DNA of 64,000 nucleotides from Diphasiastrum complanatum (lineage: Eukaryota; Streptophyta; Lycopodiopsida; Lycopodiales; Lycopodiaceae), in the NCBI GenBank assembly GCA_029204225.1, contig CM055104.1, forward strand, positions 24,071,285 to 24,135,284. The letters run 5' to 3'. How positions within the stretch are numbered: position 1 is the first letter of the stretch; each line of letters starts with the position of its first letter. The notes under the pieces were generated by a model. It was not told the origin of the DNA. It worked only from the letters and a program-made list of their open reading frames with translations, and did not search any database. Positions 56,473 to 64,000 of the stretch are shown piece by piece. The position numbers and the translations under genes were made by a program.

Positions 56473-59412
56473 TTAATGCGGATCCTGAAAAACTTTGATC
56501 TTCAGATTTAGCATGTCGTTAAATCTGAGATGGTGCTCCTTTGATAGAGCTTTCGTGAAGTAATCTGCTGCCATAAGATCTATCCTGCAGTAAATCAATG
56601 ACACTTCCTTGCTTTGCACTTTTTCTCTAAGGTAGTAATACCTGATTTCGATATGTTTGCTTCAAGAGTGAAATCTCGGATTTAGAGATAGTGCAATTGT
56701 GCTTTGATTGTCACAATAGATTGTCGTTGGATGTGTTTGAGCAAGGTCGATATCTTCAAGCAGGTTCCTTAGCCAAATTGCCTCCTTGGTAGCATTTGTG
56801 GCAGCTATGTATTCTGATTCGGTCGATGATGATGTTACTAAGGTCTATTTTCGGTTGTTCCATGAGATTGGGCCTTGATTGTATAAGAATACAAATCTAG
56901 AAGTCGATATCTCCTGCCCAATCTGCATCTATGTATCCTTCGAAAATATTGGCAGGTTGGCTGCCTCCATAACAGATGGTAAGATGTTTTGTTGCTTGGA
57001 CATACTTCATGACCTTTATGAGTGCTTTCCAATGGGTTGAACCTGGATTTGATAGGAACTGGCTAAGTGAACTGATTGAGTATGCAAGGTCTGGTCGAGT
57101 GCAAAGCATTGCATATATCAATGAGCTGATAATGGAGTGAAATGGATCTTGCTTCATTTCCTCCTTTTCTACCTCGGTTTGACGGCATTGTTCCTTCGAT
57201 AATTTCAGACCAGGGTCGAGTGGAAAGTAACTTGATTTGCAGTTGGTCATTCCATATTTTTCCAGCTTATTAGTGAGATATCGTTGTTGACTAATATAAA
57301 TATGTCTGCTGGATCGATTTCAATGAATCTGGATTCCAAGGCAGTAATGGGTTGGACCCATATAAGTCATCTTGTACTCTTGTGCTAGCATGCATTTCAT
57401 ATCCTTCAATAAATTTAGATTGTTACTAAAAAGTAACGTATCATCCACATAAAGAGTGATGATTATGAAGGAAGGAAAAACAGACTTGAAGTAAACATTC
57501 GAGTTTGTCGAGTTTGGAATAAAACCATTCTCGCTTAGAAATGAACCGATTTTCTCATGCTCTTGGTGACTATATCAGACCATACAGAGCCTTGTGGATT
57601 TTGCATACTAGGTGTTCCTTGCCCATGAGCTCGTATCCCTCTAGTTGGGACATATAGACCTCCTCTTTGATAGTCCCATTGAGGAAGGCAGTCTGGACAT
57701 CCATTTGGTGGACTTCAAGATCGGCTGTAGCTACAAAGGAGAGCAGTAGACGAATCGAAGCATGCTTAACGACAGGGCTGAAGGTTTCTGAATAATCCAT
57801 ATCTGGAATCTGGGAGAAGCCTTTGGCGACAAGCCTGGCCTTGTATTGATTTAATCTTCCTTCAGCATCATACTTCGTTTTGAAGATCCATTTGCATGGA
57901 ATTGGATTTCGATCCTTTGGTAGCTCAGTAATAGTCCATGTTTGATTCTCGATGAGAGAATCGAATTCAGTGTCCATCGCCGCTTTCCACTAGTCATCAT
58001 TAGGTGTCGACATTGCCTCTGAAACAGTGCTTGGTTCCTGCACAAAGTAGCAGGCTGGATCATCCATGAATCGGGATGGAGGCTGTCTGGGGGTTGAACT
58101 TCAATCCTCTGATGTGGTTCGACTTGTCGAGGGTCTGTCTCTTTGTCGGAGTCGGAGTCAAGTTGCTGATCAATGCTGAGTTCCGCATTGTCGGCTCTGG
58201 GATAGGAAGTCGATGGAGCTTTCCCCTTGTGGTCGATGAATCGATCTTCCACAAAAATGACATCTCTATTGGTAAACGATTTCTGAGTGTCCAGATTGTA
58301 AAGCTTGTATGCTTTGTGGTCTAGGGAAGAGCCGATGAAAATCGACTTTTTGCTAGTGTCGTCCAGCTTCTTTCTTAGATCAGTAGGGATCTGAGCATAG
58401 GCAATACATCCAAACACTCGAATATGCTTGAGTGATGTTTTGATACTGTCCATACCTCATAAGGTGTTTTGCCATTTAGGGATTTTGTGATTGATCGATT
58501 CTGCAGATAGGCGGCTGTGGTAACAGCTTCTGCCCAAAATTTCTTTGGAAGAGAGGCATGGGCCAACATGCTCTTGGCACTTTCGATGAGTGTTCGATTT
58601 TTCCTTTCAGCTGTACCATTGGACTGAGGTGAGTAGCTGGTTGCAAATTGCTGATGTATTCCACTGGCCTTGCAGAACTCCTTGAATTTTGTGGAGATGT
58701 GCTCTCCCCCTCCATTTGTGTGTAGAGACTTGATCTTCCTCTGGGTCTGGTTTTCTACAGACGCCTTGAACTACTTGAAGAACTTAAACACTTCAGATTT
58801 GTTCTTCATAAAGTAAGTAGCAGTCCTTCGAGAGAAGTCGTCAATGAAGGTTAGGAAATAGAGAGCTCCCCCTGTGGAAGCAGTCTGCATAGGGCCACAA
58901 ATGTCACTATATACAAGATCAAGCAAACCTTTGGAAGTATGAACTGAATCAGAAATAAAAGTACTTCTAGTATGCTTGCTGATAATATAGCTTTCACATG
59001 GAGAATTTGGTTTGCTGACAGAAGGAAGATCTTGCACTAGATTCTGAGTCGACATTTGCTGTATACTATTGAAGTTTAGTTGGCCTAATCTAAAATGGCA
59101 AAGCATATCAGTTGATTCAGAAGTGGCTGTGTGAAGAGCTTGACTGTTAGAAGAGTAGCAATGGCTAAGTTTGTAAAGATAGCCGCTTCTTCTTCCGTAG
59201 GCTAGAACCTTCCAGGATTTGTCAAGAATTGTGCAGCCTTCTATATCGAATTCGACCCTTCGACCAGAATCAGTGATTCTGCCTATCGAAAGCAGATTCT
59301 TGGTGAATGGCTTGTAGCATTGGAACCAGTCTCGATGGTGAGTCATATGTTGAGTTGCTCCAGAGTCCAAGTACCAGGAGTTGATATTTTGATGTTCTCC
59401 AACCTTGGTCAT
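56473..59412 (-). pseudogene. Copia 5 pol
   Basis: From 59412 down: protease WYLDSGATQHMTHHRDWF, CHFRLGQLNFNSIQQM, integrase LVYSDICGPM and FLTFIDDFSRRT, SLPKKFWAEAVTTAAYLQNR, linker RDVIFVEDRFIDHKGK. RT has CKWIFKTKYDAEGRLNQYKA, HQMDVQTAFLNGTIKEEVYM and YVDD near 57440-57451. RNase H has GYIDADWAGDIDF, then SSTESEYIAATNATKEAIWL and KHIEIRYYYLREKVQSKEVS to a stop near 56475. Multiple frame changes and stops make it inactive. Confidence 0.88.
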
Positions 59413-59500
59413 AAAGGCAGCTTCATCTTCCTCTTATTGTTGGATCATGTGACTGGTAACAGTATTGGCTTGTTGATGGAACTGCTTCTTCTTCTTCTTG

Positions 59501-59676
59501 TTGTACTTTAAAGTTCAACAGTCCTTGATGAGATGACCTGTCCTCTTATAATATTTACAGAATAGCTTTTGTCTTTGCTGAAATGCTGTTGTACTTTAAA
59601 GTTCAACAGTCCTTGATGAGATGACCTGTCCTCTTATAATATTTACAGAATAGCTTCTGTCTTTGCTTCATTTGGT
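59501..59676. repeat. 88-bp tandem duplication in copia 5 gag
   Basis: ttgtactttaaagttcaaca starts at 59501 and 59589. The copies are nearly identical (one difference near the end) and duplicate the Gag zinc-knuckle codons. Confidence 0.92.
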
Positions 59677-60359
59677 ACATGCTGTTGCATGTTGCTCTTC
59701 CTGTCAAAATAATCTGACTGTGTAGATCTCTTGGATCTGAACTTATGATTTCTTTTGGAATATAGAGCTTGAGGATCCGATCCTGAGCCTGAGGAGGATG
59801 TAGTTCTTTTGATCTCCTCTTGTAGTAGCATCGAAGTTACTCTTGATAGAGCGAGATGCTCCTGGGTTTGCCCATTACCCAATTTTCATAGGCATCAGGT
59901 AGACTCGATAATAGAGTCATAACTGCATCGGTATCTTCAATGACTAAGCCAGTTGCAGTCATCTGCTCCATAAGATTTTTGAAAGTGTTGAGATAACTCG
60001 AAACACTATCTGCATCAGACATTCTCAAGGTGAAGAATTTCTTCCTCAAATGAAGTTTGGAAGTGACGTCCCTGATATCGTAAAGAGTTGCTAGGCCATG
60101 CATCCTTAGCAGTCTGAGCAGCTCGTATATGGCTGATTTGTGAGTCTTTGATATTGAGAATAATCTTGGCGAATGCCTTGCCATCTCTCAATCTCCATTT
60201 GGTGATGATGGCTGCATCACCTTCTGGCTTGATCTCTGTCCCATCAACTATGTCCCATAGTTCTTTGGCAAGTAGAACTACTTTCATCTTGAGCTTCCAG
60301 AGATGGTAGTTATCTCCATCGAGTTTGTCGAACAGAGATGAACTGGAAGATGGATCCAT
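59501..60359 (-). pseudogene. Copia 5 gag
   Basis: ATG at 60357-60359 (MDPSSSSSLFDKLDGDNYHL), then WKLKMKVVLLAKELWDIVDG. Capsid blocks follow in a second frame (LRKKFFTLRMSDADSVSSYL; MTLLSSLPDAYENWV). A degenerate zinc knuckle CKYYKRTGHLIKDC, with the second Cys replaced by Tyr, is present twice because of an 88-bp tandem duplication (59501-59676). Frameshifts occur near 60080 and 59860. Confidence 0.88.
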
Positions 60360-60534
60360 TTTGTTATAGAGTGAGAGATCGTTGGTAGAAACAATGAAAT
60401 CAGAATACTGTTGGCCGAGTCAGATTTGTCGGTAGAGATAGATTTGTCAACTTCCTCAAATTTGTCGATTGAGTCAGAACTTTTCAGGATGCTCATTACC
60501 GAATGGATTTGGTCTTGAGCATAGAAATCCAACA

Positions 60535-60689
60535 CTTGAGACATCTGAGCTTTCAGGATATTACCCACACGGTAGTGAAATTTGAGACTCATTGCAATTG
60601 GGCATTTATCACTCCTCCTTTATTTTTCATCAATGGCAATACATGGCTCCCTGGCATAAACCACAAAAAAGGTGAGAATTTGGTGGACA
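60535..60689. other. Short unassigned spacer
   Basis: Lies between copia 5 and the gypsy integrase remnant. No signature was seen. Confidence 0.4.
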
Positions 60690-61290
60690 GTTGTGTGGTG
60701 TTGTAGGTTGTGACATACGTGACCAGATAGTTGTCCCATTTCTCTATGCCCTTTGTTCCTTAATTGATGCCTCTAGTACCCTTTTGACTGTTAGGACAAC
60801 TCATTCTGCCATGTTGCATTGTAGCCAATAAGGATTGGCTCTGATGATGAGTGCCATGCTCATGGAAAATGGCCTCATAATCTTGATTTTACTTAAATCT
60901 GTTGCCTATTAAGACCATGATAGGGCATCCAAAGCAATATCAAGATCACTCCAACAAGACCTTGGTTGATTGCATATAATATGCTCTAAGAACCTCTAAC
61001 CATTTAGTGAAGTGGTCAATGACAAACCAATGGCTCAAATGAGCCAGAAGCATCCATAGCAATTTTTCGGAATGGTTAAAGCTGTGCAACACAGGGTCTC
61101 CCTTCGTTTAACTATCCCTCACTAATTGGCAAGTATGACAATCTTCAGTGATATTGACCACCATAGCAGTGATATCCTCCCAATAAAAGTGTAACTCGAG
61201 TTGTTGCAACAATATATTCACTCCTACATTGTGAGGAACCGTCCATGAGCTAATCTTTGGTTAACCACACATTAGCAAGTGAACAACCCT
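60690..61290 (-). pseudogene. Ty3/gypsy integrase remnant
   Basis: Minus-strand blocks HFYWEDITAMVVNITEDCHT, CQLV, then HWFVIDHFTKWLEVLRA, and later a piece like FGCPIMVLIGN. They match the plant gypsy integrase order (W-x-x-M, C-x-x-CQ, D-x-FTKW-x-E, FG-x-P). Stops and frame changes are frequent, and RT or chromodomain parts were not found nearby. Confidence 0.7.
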
Positions 61291-62138
<848 letters not shown>

Positions 62139-62540
62139 CGTGCTCAGCCACCACCTCTTGCTAGATCTACGTGCGCCTCTAGAGCTATCAGAGCTCCTAT
62201 ATCACAACCCACAGCTGCTATGGATATTAGACGCTTTTTCTAAGATTGATATTTATCCTTTTACTTTCCTCAGCAGAGCAGGCGGTTAAGCTCTTGTACA
62301 TGTACCCTCTTCAGAGCTGGAGGTTAAGCTCTTATGTATCTACTCTTTTATGCATTTTATGATTCTATATTGGCTATGTTTTTTCCTAGCTCGAGAGAGT
62401 TCTATATTGTCTTTTCCATTTAGAATAGCGTTTTTTTATTATTATGTTGTCCGACATGGACAGTAATCCTACGAGACATGTACTTATTCATTCTGTCTTA
62501 TGTGTGTGCCCTTGGGCACTCAACAGACATTAATACATTT

Positions 62541-62544
<4 letters not shown>
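62139..62544. other. Non-coding tail with a short tandem repeat
   Basis: Contains two copies of a 38-bp unit (62274-62349; cagagcaggcggttaagctc then cagagctggaggttaagctc). It may be the 3' UTR of the preceding retroelement fragment. Confidence 0.5.

Positions 62545-62637
<93 letters not shown>
62545..62637. repeat. (CT)n microsatellite, about 93 bp
   Basis: Uninterrupted CT repeat on the right of the retroelement fragment, mirroring the tract at 61521-61627. Confidence 0.95.
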
Positions 62638-62639
<2 letters not shown>

Positions 62640-63047
62640 GGGGCACAGGTCTTATGCTGAAATAAGGAGAAAACGATCATTCTTTGGTTTCAACCAATTT
62701 TAGTTATAGTCTGTAGAATGAGATAGAATCAAGGCCTTGAATTTTTATGGATCAACCCCAAACCCTGAATGCAATTTGAATAGTCACATCTAAATTGTTT
62801 TATCAAATCTCAATGTATTAGAGAATCGGGTTTAAAAAAAGTAAACTATTGCTAGTTTAAGGGTTTAGGGCTTAGGGTACAAACGATAGTTGTCTAGGTA
62901 CTTGACCACCAAGTGGCTACAAAATCTCGAAGCAAAATCAAGTCTGAGTGTATGCATATTAATGTGTGTATGTATACAAAATTTTAATATGCAACTTGGA
63001 TTAATGACTAGGACCTAAGGTATGAAGATTCATTGGAGGGCCCCCCT
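62638..63047. other. Unassigned DNA
   Basis: No gene or element recognised. Confidence 0.4.
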
Positions 63048-63461
63048 TTAGGAAATTTATATAGAATTAAAAACATTAAGTTGCAAAATGATATTGATGA
63101 ACTTGAACAATTGATTACCAATTGCAGAGTTAAGAAGTAATCACCTTAATGAGTCTTTAGCTCAATCGAAATTGAATGTTTTATCCATGCAGAATCCAAC
63201 TAGACAAATCAAAGGAAGCCGAGATAGAAGCCTTAGCTAGAAACCATAGTAGAAGAATTGGCACAAGAATTGAAAATAGCTATTGTCAAGGAAGAAAGTC
63301 ACAAATTTCAACGAGAGGTTGATGATGAGAACATGTAGCGAGAAGTTGCTCGTAGCTATTGTGATAAGAAAAGCATGTTGAAAGTTGATGCAACAAAATG
63401 GCATGCTTCGCAAGACACCCAAATCCATGCATTCCACAGGGAAATTTCATATCCCTTATAT

Positions 63462-63520
<59 letters not shown>

Positions 63521-63640
63521 CTCAAAGATGACCTAAGTAATTTGAAGCAACTATTTTTTGATGTTGCTGCATGTCTTGGACCTTATGCCCACAATAAATA
63601 CATGCAAGCAAACAAGAAAATTCTAGAGTTTTGATAGATA
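63048..63640 (+). pseudogene. Decayed coiled-coil protein fragment, split by (GA)n
   Basis: Helical, charged blocks appear in the plus strand: LYRIKNIKLQNDIDELEQLI (63054-), then LETIVEELAQELKIAIVKEE (63237-) with an in-frame TAG near 63336. SYCDKKSMLKVDATKWHA follows, and, after the (GA)n tract and in another frame, KLKDDLSNLKQLFFDVAACL. Composition resembles the other coiled-coil relics at 2.9, 13.9 and 18.5 kb, but no alignable motif was established. Family unknown. Confidence 0.4.
63464..63519. repeat. (GA)n microsatellite, about 56 bp
   Basis: Uninterrupted GA repeat lying inside a decayed coiled-coil frame and changing its phase. Confidence 0.95.
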
Positions 63641-63780
63641 AAATCAATAAAATCAAGAAGTAGAAGGAAATTGTGAGACATATCACCTCTCAGTTGATAA
63701 TGATGTAATGTCAAGGGTTCAATAGCCATAATGAATATCCGACTGCTATCACCGAAAATGATAGGCTATGTAGGGATAAT

Positions 63781-63866
63781 GCTTCTTGGTTTCCAAGGGG
63801 AGGATCGAACTTGGGACCAAAGAAACTTTGGATGCCAAGCTAACCAAGTGAGCCAACCTCAATGGG
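63781..63866 (-). mobile_element. tRNA-derived SINE head
   Basis: On the minus strand, ggttggctcacttggttagc provides a pol III A box (63839-63855), followed about 28 bp later by aagttcgatcc, a B box (63802-63810). Spacing and both boxes are as in a tRNA gene, but no cloverleaf with a paired acceptor stem is evident, so a tRNA-derived SINE is more likely. A related piece lies at 52182-52233. Confidence 0.7.
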
Positions 63867-64000
63867 TCTATGTAGGGATAATGGCAAATGAAACTACAAA
63901 TTATTGATGTCCTGTATGCGAAGGAAGTTGAAGCTGCTACTCAAGACATGAGACTATCCCTTCCAGTCCACACATACCAAGAACAAGCAAGCTAAGCAAA

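Larger units (their letters stand above)
55835..60534 (-). mobile_element. Copia element 5, degraded
   Basis: A minus-strand copia element of a different lineage from copia 1-4. Its 3' LTR (55835-56465, ends TGTTG…CAACA) adjoins a purine tract (aagggggag in reverse). At the other end only the outer part of the 5' LTR survives (about 60405-60534), and no primer site is found, so the inner LTR and primer region were deleted. Flanks aacag and cttga do not form a target duplication. Pol and gag lie between. Confidence 0.85.

Noticed and set aside
56208-56498. Cys/Pro/Leu-rich small secreted protein
   Set aside because: The frame runs through the LTR minisatellite of copia 5 and has no signal peptide or homologous gene context.
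63781-63866. Functional tRNA gene
   Set aside because: A and B boxes are correctly spaced, but no complete cloverleaf or acceptor-stem pairing is evident, and a related fragment occurs at 52.2 kb. A SINE is the better explanation.

Overview
Nuclear DNA of a land plant. Evidence: a MIKC-type MADS-box gene with the canonical plant exon lengths and GT-AG introns, many Ty1/copia LTR retrotransposons primed from the usual initiator-Met tRNA site, Ty3/gypsy and Helitron remains, tRNA-derived SINE pieces, and long (CT)n/(GA)n tracts. The repeat load, large introns and an R2-like reverse transcriptase with a restriction-like endonuclease (RLE) domain would suit a large fern- or lycophyte-like genome. 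That placement is a low-confidence inference. No bacterial operon, CRISPR array, rRNA or intact tRNA gene was seen.

Layout. 1-20 kb is old intergenic DNA: tandem duplications, a minisatellite, a three-copy non-coding repeat family, a decayed MADS-box exon (5.95-6.11 kb), scrambled copia and gypsy fragments (9.4-10.9 and 15.9-16.6 kb), and three decayed reading frames for coiled-coil proteins (2.9-3.3, 13.9-14.6, 18.5-19.9 kb). 20.3-30.2 kb holds a duplicated segment. One copy is split by a complete copia element (20684-27132, minus strand) with 248-bp LTRs and target duplication ATTGA. That element carries a 1.2-kb foldback element inside its gag gene. 30.5-32.2 kb is the N-terminal part of a Helitron protein. 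32.2-41.7 kb has two further copia remnants separated by LTR-like DNA and a (GA)n tract.

42.2-51.6 kb is nested. A complete copia element (42196-48274, minus strand, target duplication GATTG) sits in the first codons of an R2-like non-LTR retrotransposon (plus strand, start codon at 42185, body 48280-51481).

52.3-54.6 kb is the only convincing host gene: exons 2-7 of a MIKC MADS-box transcription factor on the minus strand. Its MADS-domain exon was not found and should lie beyond 64 kb if the gene is intact. The last 9.4 kb, with another copia element (55835-60534), gypsy integrase, another retroelement C-terminus and SINE DNA, would then belong to intron 1.

Nearly all transposon frames are broken. 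Many in-frame stops look like single C-to-T (or G-to-A) changes, as expected of methylated, silenced DNA. The MADS gene is the functional content; the rest is a layered record of insertions whose order can be read from target duplications and interrupted frames.
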